DNA of 64,000 nt. Source: Litsea cubeba (lineage: Eukaryota; Streptophyta; Magnoliopsida; Laurales; Lauraceae). The DNA lies in assembly GCA_012931725.1 (NCBI GenBank), contig CM022949.1, positions 44,606,907 to 44,670,906 of the forward strand, in the 5' to 3' direction. The stretch's first letter is position 1, and every line of letters starts with the position of its first letter. The position numbers and the translations under genes were made by a program. Positions 10,860-22,137 of the stretch are shown here, piece after piece. The notes below the pieces were generated by a model. It was given only the letters and a program-made list of their open reading frames with translations, searched no databases and was not told the DNA's origin.

Positions 10860-11835
10860 AATCCCGCTGCGGGCGCCCAACCCGAGGCAAGGTTGGGCGT
10901 GCCCTCCCCTCGGGCAAGCAGCTTCGACGAGGGCTGGGCCTCGGGCGCCCAGCCCGAGGCTTCACATGGCGCTCCCCCCCTTCAGGCGAGCAGCAGTGGC
11001 GGAGGCCCCCCCCTTGGGCGAGCAGCAGTGGCGAGGGGGCTGGTCGCCCGGGCGTCGGGCGAGAGGGTCGCCTCGCTGATGAGGGCGCAGGTCGCGTGGC
11101 TGCTGAGGGCGCCGGTCGTCTGGCTGGCGGCGAGGATGCTCGCCTCCGGGCGAGGGCGAAGGCAGGCGGCGTCGTGGGCCCCCCTTGGGCGAGCAGCCAC
11201 GGCGAGGGAGGCTCGGGCGCGCTGGCAGCGGGCGAGGGGGAGCGGGCCCCGCGGGTGGCGCGCTGGCAGCGGGCGAGGGGGCTGCTGCGGGCGAGGGAGG
11301 AGCTGGCCCCGCGGGCGGCGCGCTGGCAGCGTTGGGCGAGGGAGGCTCGGCGGCGCTGTGCGCCGCAAGGGGCGCCCAGCCCGTGGGCGTCGCGGCAGCG
11401 GGAAGCACGACGGCGGGCGTCGCGGCAGCAGGAAGCACGGCGGCGCTGGGCGCCGCCAGGGGCGCCCAGCCCGTGGGCGTCGCGGCAGCGGGAAGCACGG
11501 CGGCGGGCGCCCAGCCCGTGGGCGTCGCGGCAGCAGCACTGGGCGCCGCAGGGGGCGCCCAGTCCGGGATTGAAGCAGAGGCAGCAGCGGCGCTGGGCGC
11601 TGCAGGGGCGCCCAGCCCATGGGCGTCGCGGCAGCAGCACTGGGCGCCGCAGGGTGGCGCGCTTGCAGCGGGCGAGGGGGCTGCTGCGGGCGAGGGAGGC
11701 TCGGGCGAGATCCCCCTTGGGCGAGGAGAGAAGGACTTGGGCGCCCGGGGGAGTCCGGGGCGCCCGAGGGATGCTTTGGGCGCCGAGGGACTTGGGCGCC
11801 CGGGGGAGTCTGATCCCGTGGCGGACGTGTATTCC
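10860..11835. repeat. Extremely GC-rich degenerate repeat block
   Basis: Recurrent GGGCGCCCAGCCCGTGGGCG and CGCGGCAGCGGGAAGCACG motifs make overlapping long open frames on both strands (up to 446 codons on the minus strand at 10693-12033). The predicted peptides are Ala/Arg/Pro/Gly low complexity with no domain. A T run (11837-11858), which is poly-A in element sense, adjoins it. I read this as non-coding sequence where stop codons are scarce because of composition. Confidence 0.75.
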
Positions 11836-12308
11836 TTTTTTTTTTTTTTTTTTTTTCGGGGGCGCTGCCCCCTGGGCCCCCGCGAGCTGACCGGTCAGCT
11901 CGACCCCCGCCGGGGGTCCCCCCCGGACCCCCTCTGCGAAGGGCAACTTGGTAGGCTCACTTTTCCTGTCTGCAGAGAGGACAGATGGCGGGTGCTTGGA
12001 TCTCTTCTGGGCGCCCGGGGTTTTCTGCGCCATAGGGTTGGGCGCTTAGGTGAGGTGCTCCCGACGTGGAGCAGTTGGATATCCTAGATGCGGTACTTCA
12101 GGCAGTACTCCTCCGAGCTGTGTTCCTCATTGCCCTGCGAGCAGGAGTTGTAGGCTGTTATATGGTCTCCAACATTTGTTGAGGAGTGGGAGCATTTGGG
12201 GGAGGGTTAGTCGGTGGAGATCATCCTCGCCCTCTGCTCGCCTAGTTGATCTCGTCGTGATCACCATAACTTGAGAAGACGGATGAGAACTTTAATACGT
12301 TCCCACAG

Positions 12309-12317
12309 ACGGCGCCA
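12309..12317 (-). other. Retrotransposon primer-binding site (tRNA-Asp type)
   Basis: TGGCGCCGT on the minus strand, three bases inside the 5' LTR. It fixes the orientation of the element. Confidence 0.8.
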
Positions 12318-12320
12318 AAC

Positions 12321-12784
12321 TGATGATGCCAAAAATAGGTTTCGGACACCACCGGTCAAGTAATAAATGCTAGGTGAAAATGTAGTAAATAAATGAGAGA
12401 GAGAGAGGGAATTTATAGTGGTTCGGTCTGTATGACCTACGTCCACTTTAGAATATGGTAATCTTTGATTGATAAGGTGGATTACAAGCGAGAGAGAGAG
12501 AGTAAGATGTTCATTTTCTCAGTGATAAGAGGGCTCCTCTATTTATAGTCCTCCCCTAACAGATGGGGACGACTTCTCTTTGGAGCCTCAGAGCTGTCCT
12601 CGAGGGACGGGCCAGGTGGAGGCAGGTGAGATATTCTCCGCAGGAATTGGTAGAAGCGGGACTGCTTCCAAAGCGACGTAGATGCCTGCCTTGACTTGGT
12701 CACTCCGTGGATCTGGACCTGGGCTTCCCTGGTGGATTTGGATCTGGCTCATCATATTCTAGGCCACTTGGGCCTGACTCATCA
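12321..12784 (-). repeat. 5' LTR of the 9093-12784 element
   Basis: It is followed, in the minus-strand sense direction, by three bases and then the TGGCGCCGT primer-binding site. The single difference noticed from the other LTR is an A for G around the 'tatggTgatc' segment. Confidence 0.92.
12540..12547 (-). promoter_or_regulatory. TATA box of the LTR promoter
   Basis: TATAAATA on the minus strand inside the 5' LTR, in the context GACTATAAATAGAGGAG. The same motif occurs at 9312-9319 in the other LTR. This is the expected Pol II promoter position for the retroelement transcript. Confidence 0.6.
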
Positions 12785-14004
12785 CTATCCATTCCAATTC
12801 TTCACACATGATTATTATTGTTATTATTTTATTTAATTTGTGTAGGAGAAATCAAGATCGGGACCCACATTGGTGAAAATTGAGAGAGATCAAAGGTAGA
12901 ACGCTCCTTTTGGTTCTTTTGGCAAGCCACATGGATTTTGGAAAGTTAAAAATGGAAAGATCAATTTGGAAATTCAAGCAAGAGGAATAAACTCAGATTT
13001 GGAAAGAAGTTAGGTGCTTACTAAAGGTGAAATTCAAAAACAAGTAAGGGAGATAACAAATGAAAAGTTAGCAAGGGGGGTTGACTAGTCAAAGAAGCAA
13101 GAAAATAGGCATGCCAAATATGGAAAGTGAATCAAGAAGTAAGGAAGGAAGGAGCCCAAGCATGCCTTTGATGCCCAACACGGGTCCTACACACCCCATT
13201 ACATGCCCAACCTAAAAGCTCATTTAATTGCACAAATTATTCTCAGATTTTCTCGGAGGTAATAACTTCAAATGGCCATAACTTTCAAACCGAGTGTCCG
13301 ATCGGCGCAATCTACCCACCGTTGGAAAGCTCTTTTCTAATAGATATCGTGAAGTCCAAGATTGCATCAATCAGAGCTATATTGAGAGAGGTATGGCCTT
13401 AGGAAGTTGGCTATTATAATTTTATGTGAGAATTGTAATAAGTTCCAAAATTTGCAACATGAGAGATCTTAGAGGAGTTCAATTTGGTAGGACTTGGAGC
13501 CCAAGACACCACACTTAGCAAAAAATCATATCCAATTCAAATTGTTGTTAATTAAAGAGGATTGCTTGGAGATTAAGACAAGAATCATCTCAAATAAGGA
13601 AACAATACCAAAGAAGGAGATCTTGCTTGGAAGCTAAGCCAAGAATCAAGTCATAGAAGGAAATAATTCATTACAAATCAAGAGGCCAAAAAGTATAAAA
13701 GGAGCATCAAGGGTGCTGGAACTCAAGCCTCATTGCACACTCTAGAGGACTTCCACCACTCCATCCATTCCCTTTCTCTCTCTAATCCATTATTCTTCTC
13801 CCTTCTAGTTCTTCTTAGGCATAGATCGAGAGGCTTGTTTGAGAGAATAATGAAGAGATAAGTTTATTAATTTTATGTACTCTAAGACTGAGGAATAAAG
13901 TACAATCGCAGTGTGTGGATTCAACCCTATACTCACTAGGAATATACTACAATCGCACCCTTCCAATTGGGGGTTGTCAACCAAATACTGACTCCAGATT
14001 TAGA
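12785..14004. other. Probable fragment of an older LTR retrotransposon
   Basis: Non-coding. It includes the segment around 13255-13385 ('ggccataactttcaaaccg', 'ttggaaagctc'), a type seen in long plant Gypsy LTRs, and an R/U5-like stretch around 13870-13960. The young LTR element at 9093-12784 inserted into its left side. No internal coding domain or second LTR was found, so the assignment is an inference. Confidence 0.35.
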
Positions 14005-14642
14005 GAGCATGGTGCTCTAAATCAGACCTGTGTTAGGGCAATCAATGAACAAATGTCTCATAGTCTCAGGGTTGTTTTTGCACAAGACACAAGTTATGTC
14101 TATGAGCTGATTTCCATCCCAAAGTAAAGATTTTTTCTTGAGCCCATTGTGAATAGCCATCCAAGCACAAACAGTGTGTGCACCAAATTAGAGGTACCCA
14201 TTATTAAGTAGGTGAAGGTTGAGTGCTGCTATCCATGGCCGAGCTTAGACTGAAGACACACTGTTCAAGACTTTCCCAATGACTTCACCATTAAATGATA
14301 ATGTTGGTAGAGATAAGCCAGAAATCACCTCAAATATTTCCATCAGGTGGTTTGTAGGAACACGAGGAGAGTCCACGCATTGTTAGAGATAAATGAGCTA
14401 ACTTTGATATTCTTATCAAGACCCATATCATAGATCTCTCTGGGCCGAAAATTGTTGGCTAAAGGGCCACAAGGCAACCACGGGTCAGACCAGAAGGATG
14501 TCTTTATGCCAAATCTTCTGGACTTTTCCCCTAGAGCATGTTTCGGTACCGTCTTCGGAAAGGATTTTACTTCGGTTTTCCTCCATTCCAAGGACTTTAC
14601 ATGTGTGGTTGAAGAGAGGAAAATTGAGAGAGCATTTTCCAA
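14005..14642 (-). pseudogene. LINE remnant with reverse-transcriptase zinc-binding (zf-RVT) region
   Basis: The minus strand of 14343-14642 reads KSRRFGIKTSFWSDPWLPCG, ANNFRPREIYDMGLDKN and VSSFISNNAWT. Further along, in another frame, it reads CAWMAIHNGLKKKSLLWDGN, then DITCVLCKNNPETMRHLF with IDC after it. This is the zinc-binding domain found after the reverse transcriptase in plant non-LTR retrotransposons (Cys-x2-Cys then His and Cys). Stops and frameshifts break it. The hAT element at 14681 lies just upstream of it in sense direction. Confidence 0.72.
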
Positions 14643-15248
14643 CCTTCAGAAATGCCACTAGTCCAACGCGTCAAAGAGACCATGGTTTAAAATCTCGGTA
14701 TCGGTCGTGGTATCGGCCGGGCCGAAAAACCGATACGTCGCGGATATCGGTCCGTCGCGGTCGTCGCGGTGTGAATTTTTTTTAATCCAAAAAATTTCGC
14801 AAAAATATTCAAAAAATCAAAAATATTAGAAAATGCTGGAAAACAATATTTTTTTCCATTAGTAACAACAAAAAATCAAAATCTCGGTCACCTAAAGTTA
14901 TGAGTCCTGTTTGTGTCGCTGTTCGCTTTATTCTCCAGTATTTTATATAATGCAACCATTGCTTATGCTCATGATCAATTTATTAGTGTAAAATATAAGA
15001 AAAAAAAGATAAGTAGATAACAAACATATCAATTATCATTTAATACTACCTCAATCATCAAATAAGTTGTGAAATTCATGACCATGAAGATAACATATTA
15101 AAATCTGAAATATGATAGTGAGATAGATAAATCATAAAGCACTTGAGCATCAAAAGGTTCATGGTTTACCTGAAATTAGAGGGGACTAGAGAGTAGAAAT
15201 TAGAGAGAGATTGATGAGTATGAGTGTATGATAGTTTATAGATTGAGC

Positions 15249-18200
15249 CTAATACCAAGTGGAGTGTCGCCCAGGCTCAATATCATCATCATCATTTCTT
15301 CGGTTTTGGTTAAAAAGATATGCTCCATATTGTTGTGCAGCACTACCATACCCATGACCATATTCAGATTGTTGTTGATAAGATGATGAACTATCTTGAT
15401 CCCCTGTAGATTGTTCTTGGTAATCGTGCACAAATGGTATGTAATAGCCATGAGAGGTATATAAAGGTCGTTGGGGATCATGTGGTAGTGGGGGAAGCCT
15501 CCCTTGCTCAATTAATATCTGTTCGATAGACATTATCGGTGTTGGTGAAGGGGGTACCCAATTAGGGTCATATGAATAATTCATATGCTGTCCATACATG
15601 GCACCCTGTTGGCCAACATAACCCCCTTGATGACCATGAGTACCTTCCCCCACTCCTTGCCCAGCAGCGTCACCACTACTCCCTGTTTGTCCAACATGTC
15701 TGACATAGCCACGGCGAGAATTTAACTCGGTAGCAGCAGGAAAGTGCTCAACTGTCTCATAAGTGATATGCTCATCATCTCTATAATGACCCTCATCCCC
15801 GGGAGAGTCAGGTGGGATTCCTGCTGATGATGAAGAAGTAGAAATACTTGACTCACTCTCCTCGTCCATGTCCTGTCCCCTTAGCTCACTTGTATCAGGC
15901 GCGCGCCCCTGTTGCATTGTCAAGTTTATTTCTTCCAACCTTTCTGAGGCCCGCACTGGCTCAGGCCTATCCCCAGTCAAGTCCTCCATCAACCCCTCTA
16001 ACTCTGGGTCTTGGTCTAACACCGGTTGTTCTTGTTCCTCCAGCCATTGACCTAACACAGTATCCTCTTCTGAAAAGATATAGTCCAAATTAATTGGACA
16101 AAAATAACCCCGGTGATCCTCAAACTTTCTTCTCCTTCTATTTCTACTCCGGAGCCTGAGGTTGTAGTGGATGTAGACCAACTTATTTAGCTTCAGCATT
16201 GTTAATCTATTTCTTGGTTTTGTGTGGATAAAGGAGAAGGTGCTCCAGTTTCTTTCACAATTGGAAGACGATGTTGTTTGACTAAGGACTTTAATAGCAA
16301 TCATCCTTAGTGCAGGAGCACTCTCTCCATAATTCAACCACCATTCAGCTGAAAAAAATAGAAATGATATTAGAGTCAATAAAATAATAATAGTCCTTGA
16401 ATAATATATAAATGACATTACAAATTTACAATCAATACCGGGATTGGTCTGTGTGATAGCTCTCCGCGCAGTCGTCGTTCCAAAGCTTCCAGCACGTACA
16501 TTGTATATATCAATCTGAAGACATTAACATAATAAAATAAATTGGAGAAATGACAATGTTATACTTTTTCCCTTAATTAGCCTACTGCCTACCTGATTAG
16601 TAGCCCAAATTGCTTCATCTGTATTCGCTGCCAGTCTTTCAATTACATTTTTTAATCCCAAACGGATTTCATCAGATATACGTCTATCCGAAAATTGTGG
16701 ATTAAAAAAGTATACTGTAAAAGTACCAATGAATTTTAGTCAATGATAAATTAATATAGTGAGGCCAAATTGAATGCAACAATTCAAATATTAAAGAAAA
16801 CAGCCTTTACTTACCAGCAGTGTGTAAATCATGTTTCAATTGTCGTCCCCATCGATCGTCGATGATCTTCCAATACTTTTTGTAATATCTACAATCTGCT
16901 TGAATAGCCAGCTTTGATCTCTCCATGGCCTCATGTAAGAAGCCCATTGTTGGCTTATCATCGCCATCAACCAATCGAAGAACCTTTATTAGGGGATCAA
17001 AAACATTCAAAACACCCTTCACATGAGGCCAAAATTTATTCGACTCAATTGTTTTACACACTTATATTGTAATGGGACTTGGTCTCTTTCCCCATTTTGA
17101 ATTCATGAACTCTTGTGATTTTATTAATTGCAGAAGTCCTTCTCTATACTTGTAAACACTTTCCATAGCAATAAAGTGGGTGGCAAATCTAGTGATGCCA
17201 GGCCGCAGTAGTTCATGGTTTTCTGTATGTGTTTTCATCATGGAAATGAGTCTATATGACTGATAAAAAAAATTGGTGATCTGCTTTATCTTACCAATCA
17301 CTTGCTTCATGACTTTTCCTTTTGCAATATCTTCAAGCATTAAATCCAGGCAATGTGCTGCACATGGAGACCAAAAAATCCTTGGCCTTTGTTTCATAAG
17401 CATCATTCCTGCAGCCTTCATGTTTGCAGCATTGTCGGTAACCACCTGAACTATACAATCTGCCCCAACTTCTTCAATCACATCATTCAATAACCTATTA
17501 ATATATCTTGCATCTTGGATGTGATCAGTTGCATCAACTGATTTGATAAACACCTGCCCTTAGATGAGTAGATTAGAAAATTCAAGAGATGATGATGTGT
17601 GATCGTCGTCCACCCATCTCACATTAGTGTGCAAACTCTTTCCTTCCATGCACATTTGAAAGTTTCCACCCAAGCCTGCAACTCATCATACTCTTTCTCA
17701 ACACATACATGCCCAATCTCATAAGGGGTGGGTGCCTTTATACCTGGACCATGTTCTGCCGCTGCATCTAACATAGTGGTGAAATAAGGAGAAGATGCCT
17801 TGTTGGGTGGAATGCCTCCATCCAAAAAAAACTTCCCAGTAGCTCTCACTAGATTATCTCTTGCTTTACCAAACTTACCCTTTAGTGCTTTTATGATGCC
17901 TGGCTGCTTTGATGTTGGATTTCTATAAGCAAATGGGTCAGTTGGCCCCACCACATCTGGCCTACGAGGTGCCTGTGTAGGAGGTCTTTCAACCTCCTCA
18001 ATGTCTGGATCTTGACGGGGTTGTTTATGACTAAATGCCCGACGCAAACTCGCCCCCCTGATCCGGATGAACCACCCTGCTCATATTGGCTACCTCTAGC
18101 TGCTGCTTCATATTGCATTCTTCTCCTTTCTTCCTCCTCCTGAAGTGCCCTTACACTTTCCCTCCTAGCCCTTGTCATTTCCGGGTCTTCATCGTCATCA

Positions 18201-18487
18201 TCAGAGGAACCAAAAACCTCTTCTCTACATGCTTCAAATTCCTCGGTTCTTCTTCTTTCTTGTACTACTTTTTTTTTGTGCAAGTGTCTTAAGGAGCCCC
18301 TGCATTTCAGCTCTCACTTTGGTGGCACTTTCAGACATTTTATCACCTGTCCTGATACATGTGCCAAATGTTGTTTCAATCGGGTAATCCCCCCATTGAG
18401 AACCTTTTCACAATAATTACATTTTATTTTGCTTCTACTTCCTACAGCTTCACCGTGACTCCATGCCGGATCTATGTCACGCACCAT
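15249..18487 (-). pseudogene. hAT-family transposase pseudogene (BED zinc finger, DUF659, dimerization domain)
   Basis: In order on the minus strand: BED finger from MVRDIDPAWSHGEAVGSRSK with CNYC and HLAH ligands (about 18487-18320); an acidic region; IPPNKASSPYFTTML and a DUF659-like core with VTDNAANMKAAGMML and SPCAAHCLDLML (17062-17553); then, after introns, the dimerization domain ALRMIAIKVLSQTTSSSNCE, RNWSTFSFIHTKPRNRL (about 16330-16150) and a Ser/Glu-rich tail. Defects seen: frameshifts near 18315 (KVPPK/VRAEMQG), 18050 (GSGG/LRRAF) and 17560 (SSKG/VFIKS), and in-frame stops at about 17619 (LM*DGWT, Cys or Ser expected) and 17062-17064 (ITI*VCKT, Gln codon expected). The copy cannot make a full transposase. 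Confidence 0.88.
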
Positions 18488-18519
18488 TGTTCCTATAAAA
18501 TAAGACATTCATATAATAG

Positions 18520-19440
18520 TAATACTCTAACAACAATTATAGATTTAATAAAATCATTTTCAAAGTCCTAAGCCTTTGGTAGTTAATGTATCATAAATAT
18601 TAAATACACTTGAACAATTATTTTTAGAAAAAAATAAAGATTTAATAAAATCATTTTCAAAGTCCTAAATATATAGATCTAGCATAAAAGTATGTAAATC
18701 AATCATTTACATGCCACACAATAATCATGAATCATTAAAAGAACATATTTATGATGAAATCCCAAAAAAATGATATATTATAATTCAAAAATTATAAAAT
18801 CCGAAAATAAATTAAATAAAATAAAAATCTAAATGATGTTTATGACAATGAGTAGATGTAGATCTATCATCTACACACTATTAATAAGCATTTAGTATCA
18901 TAAATACTCTAACAATTAACAATAATTATTTTTAGAAAAAATAAAAATTTAATAAAATCATTTTCAAAATCCTAAATATGTAGATCTAGTATAAAAGTAT
19001 GTAAATTAATCATTTAAACATCATACAATGATCATGAATCATTAAAAGAGCATATTTATGATGAAATCCCAAAAAATGATATATTATAATTCAAATATTA
19101 GAAAATTTGAAAATAAAAAAAATTAAAAAAAAATCTAAATGATGTTTATGACAATGAGTAGATGTAGATCTATCATCTACACACCATTAATAAGCATTTA
19201 GTATCACAAATACTCTAACAATTAACAACAATTATTTTTAAAAAAAATAAAGATTTAATAAAATCATTTTCAAAATCCTAAATATGTAGATCTAGCATAA
19301 AAGTATGTAGATCAATCATTTACATACCATTATATGATCATGAATCATTAAAAGAACATATTTGTGATGAAATTTCACAAAAATGATATATTTTTATTCA
19401 AATATTAAAAAATCCGAAAATAAAAAAAATTAAAAAAAAA
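18520..19440. repeat. 306-bp tandem repeat, about three units, inside the hAT element
   Basis: The block TAGATCTAGCATAAAAGTAT recurs at 18674, 18981 (one mismatch) and 19287, spacing 307 and 306 bp. Each is followed by matching text including CATGAATCATTAAAAGA. Units are AT-rich and non-coding, upstream of the transposase start. Confidence 0.85.
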
Positions 19441-19965
19441 ATACAAAATCATGTGTATGAGTAGATCTAGCAAGAAAGTATATAGATCTAACTTAGGTCT
19501 AAGTGAAGAACACAACACAAGTGACATTCTCGTGATTTCTAATTTTTCATGCTTCATCTTAAAAAAAAAAACACATAAATACATAATACCATGCTTTAAG
19601 TTGATTTTCTCTTACCTTAATAATATTTTCTTGAAGAAAATATGCAAGATGGGTAAGCAAATGAGTGGCTGCTGCTCTTAGAAGTTTGGATATGAGAGGA
19701 GTGGGGAAGAAGATGAAAAATGGGAAAAAATTAGGGTTTTTAGGTTTTTAAGGGATCTCAGCCGATATTTTGAAAATATCGGCCGAGATATCGCCACGGC
19801 CGATTACCTCATATCGGCCGATATATCGCGATATTTTGGCGATATTTTGGAGCGTATCGCCGATACCGATATCTCGCTGAGATATCGGTGCGATATCGGC
19901 CGGTACCGGTACGTATCGGCCGATACGTACCGGTACCGGCCGAGATTTTCAACCATGAAAGAGGC

Positions 19966-20316
19966 CCATTATTTCAATCTATATTAGTATTGTCGCAATT
20001 AATATAAGGGACCTTGAGATTTTCAAGAACCCTTTTTGATATTAGAAATGAAAGGGCATTTTTCATATGAAGCATTTTGTATGAGTTCCTCTACTAACAT
20101 CACAAAAAAGGAAAAAGAAAAAAACACAAAGAATATCGAAATTCTTATGAAAAATTAAGCTTAAATGGATTTACGAAGAAAAACAATAAAATTATGGCAG
20201 AGTTGTTTATACTTGCTTTTTGAACCAAATTATCCTAGTTGATGATATCGTGAAGCAATCGACGGACCCCATCCATTTGGTCCAAAAGAAGTTTATTTGT
20301 GTTTTTTTTTCATAAA
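19966..20316. other. Short spacer between hAT and giant MULE
   Basis: AT-rich, no readable gene or repeat signature. It separates the hAT target duplication from the MULE target duplication starting at 20317. Confidence 0.5.
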
Positions 20317-20325
20317 TTCATTTAA
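20317..20325. other. Left 9-bp target site duplication of the giant MULE
   Basis: TTCATTTAA, identical to 47231-47239, directly abutting the terminal inverted repeat. Confidence 0.95.
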
Positions 20326-20460
20326 GGGAATTTTACCAAAAAAGTGTCGGTACAGTCATTTTATACAGATTTAGTGTCAAATACACGTATATGACCATTA
20401 TAGTGTTCGTACGGTGATTTTTTACTATTGTACCCCTCCTCCTTTCGAACGACATCGTCA
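20326..20460 (+). repeat. Left terminal inverted repeat of the giant MULE
   Basis: 135 bp, about 81 percent identical to the reverse complement of 47096-47230. The first 22 bases are identical. The inner edge contains AACGACATCGTC (20448-20459), a diverged form of the element's AACGATATCGTT palindrome. Pyrimidine-rich sequence continues inward to about 20630 and is matched by purine-rich sequence at 46850-47090 on the other end, so a looser inverted repeat extends further. Confidence 0.93.
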
Positions 20461-22137
20461 TCTATTTTCCCTTTTCTTACTTCTTTCTTCCTCATTCCCG
20501 GCAGAGCTCCAGCCCTTCTCCCGTGTCTTCCTCTCTCCTTACTTCGGCTCCCAGCTCTCTTTCCCTTCTTCCTCTCCGGCTTCGCCGATCCCTGCTCTCT
20601 ATTTACCCCTTCCTCTCCGGCTTCGACCATCACCATCAGAACTATCCAATCAATGGCCAGGAATCAAATTGCAGCACCATCATATGAATAAATTGAGGGC
20701 CCAGATGATTGAGATGCTGATGATCGTTCAAGCTCGTGAACTTTTACGCTCAGGTTTCTTAATGTATGTTTTTTTATGTCATCTCCTGCTATTTATTCCA
20801 GCACCCCACCTCAATCTATTCCCATTCAGTTGTCTAATAGTGGAGAAAAATATAAGTATTGGCTGTAACGAAAAAGGGAATGTCTGAAAAGTACATTCTT
20901 GCACAGATATCTAATCTTTTGTGAGATAAGTGGTTTTATTCTCTTTGTTCCTCTTCAGTGTCTGGCAACTCTACATCCGTCTCTTGTCGGCGGAGTTGTT
21001 GGAGAAGATCTTGCATATGAAAGAGTGTTTCTGTAGCCAATAAAGGTGAGAACTTGCTTAACATAACCGTTTTGGTTTTTTTGCAACAAATTTAGACTGT
21101 GTTATGTCAGTTTTTTCTCTCTCGTCCTTGTTGCTGAGAATGTCTTTCAACAAATTTGCTGTTGAGTTCTGTCATTTTTTTCCTTTTCACTTCACGTTCA
21201 TATTGCATGTTGGGTTGTCAGCAAATATCCATGTGTGAGAATTGTCTGATACTATGTCCATTCTTACTGGAACTGTATGCGCATTTAATGGTTAATTTTT
21301 TGAAACTAAATGAAAAGCTTGATAGACTATAGTGTGCAAGCCCCTATTGCTCCTGCCGAAGTTTAAGTAATGGTGCCGAGTCTTGCACTTTGCAGGGAAA
21401 AAAAAAACTATATATTAAGTATTGCAATCTTGATGCCTCAAACATCAAACAGAATCTGCCAAATGTTGATGCAGCTTGTATACATTGTACCTATTTTAGC
21501 ATAAGTCCCAGTTAAGTAATGATGCTGCATTGAATTCGTCCAATGGCAATTCTGCTTTTGATATATGATGATATGCATATGCTTTTTCATTGAAAGAATA
21601 GGAAACGACAGAGGTCTTTGTTCAGGTCAAGAAGGCAAAAGGAAAAGTGTTATGTTTTGAAATTCATGTCTTCTCAGCCACCTTCGAAGTGATCAAAGCT
21701 CTAAATCACTGTGAGGAATGGTCACTGATTCTGTTAATTTGGATTGGTTTTTTTTTTTTTGGTTTTTTTCTTCGGGAATTGCTTATCTGTATATAGCTTA
21801 CATTAATTTTGTTCCTACAATTTTTATTGTGTATGTGCATTTCATCTACTTAAAATGCACTGTTCTCATGATTATTTTGAGTGGACGGGTACCGTTCCGG
21901 ACTTCAAAGCCTTTATTTTAACAGCACACAATCTTTATGATTGTTTTGATTTTTTTATTTTGTGCAAGACTACATATATGCCTTTAGTTGTCTTTCACAT
22001 TCATCTTTTGAAAGAAATTTACAATTAATTTGACTATAATAGTTTTTTATCCAACTGCTCATATTGCGTGCTCCTATTTCCAGTGGCTAGACATTGACCT
22101 TACCCAATCCGGTTATTTCCTTTTGTCCACCCTCTTA
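20461..22137. other. Non-coding left arm of the giant MULE, probable transposase promoter and leader
   Basis: A pyrimidine-rich stretch (20461-20640) is followed by AT-rich sequence. Short open frames here have no domain and no codon continuity. By analogy with MuDR, transcription toward the transposase gene probably starts in or near the TIR, with 5' UTR introns before 24931. This is inference. Confidence 0.4.

Larger units (their letters stand above)
9093..12784 (-). mobile_element. Complete non-autonomous LTR retrotransposon, very recent insertion
   Basis: Two 464-bp LTRs (9093-9556 and 12321-12784) start TGATGA, end TCATCA and differ at one position by eye. A perfect 5-bp target duplication CTATC lies at 9088-9092 and 12785-12789. 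A primer-binding site TGGCGCCGT on the minus strand (12309-12317), of tRNA-Asp type, sits next to the right LTR. A polypurine tract TGGGGGCAAA (9557-9566) sits next to the left LTR. The element is therefore transcribed on the minus strand. The 2.76-kb interior has no protease, reverse transcriptase, RNase H or integrase signature. It holds a short gag-like start (about MVITTRSTRRAEGEDD), a GC-rich block and a 74-bp tandem array. Proteins must come from another element. Confidence 0.92.
14681..19957 (-). mobile_element. hAT transposon with inactivated transposase
   Basis: The termini are CATGGTTTAAAATCTCGG (14681) and the reverse complement of CATGGTTGAAAATCTCGG (ending 19957). An 8-bp target duplication flanks it with one mismatch: AAAGAGAC at 14673-14680 and AAAGAGGC at 19958-19965. 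Inside, on the minus strand, is a BED/DUF659/hAT-dimerization transposase gene with several breaks. Both ends carry dense CG-containing short palindromes (TATCGGCCGATA, GGTACCGGTACC types), strongest at 19750-19945. The promoter-proximal side (18520-19440) holds a 306-bp tandem array. Confidence 0.9.

Noticed and set aside
10693..12033. 446-codon minus-strand frame (and overlapping plus-strand frames of 290 and 300 codons)
   Set aside because: Ala/Arg/Pro/Gly low complexity in a GC-extreme repeat where stops are rare; open on both strands at once; no domain.
20414..20887. 157-codon frame just inside the left TIR of the giant MULE
   Set aside because: Pyrimidine-rich composition, no domain; more likely leader sequence of the transposase transcript.
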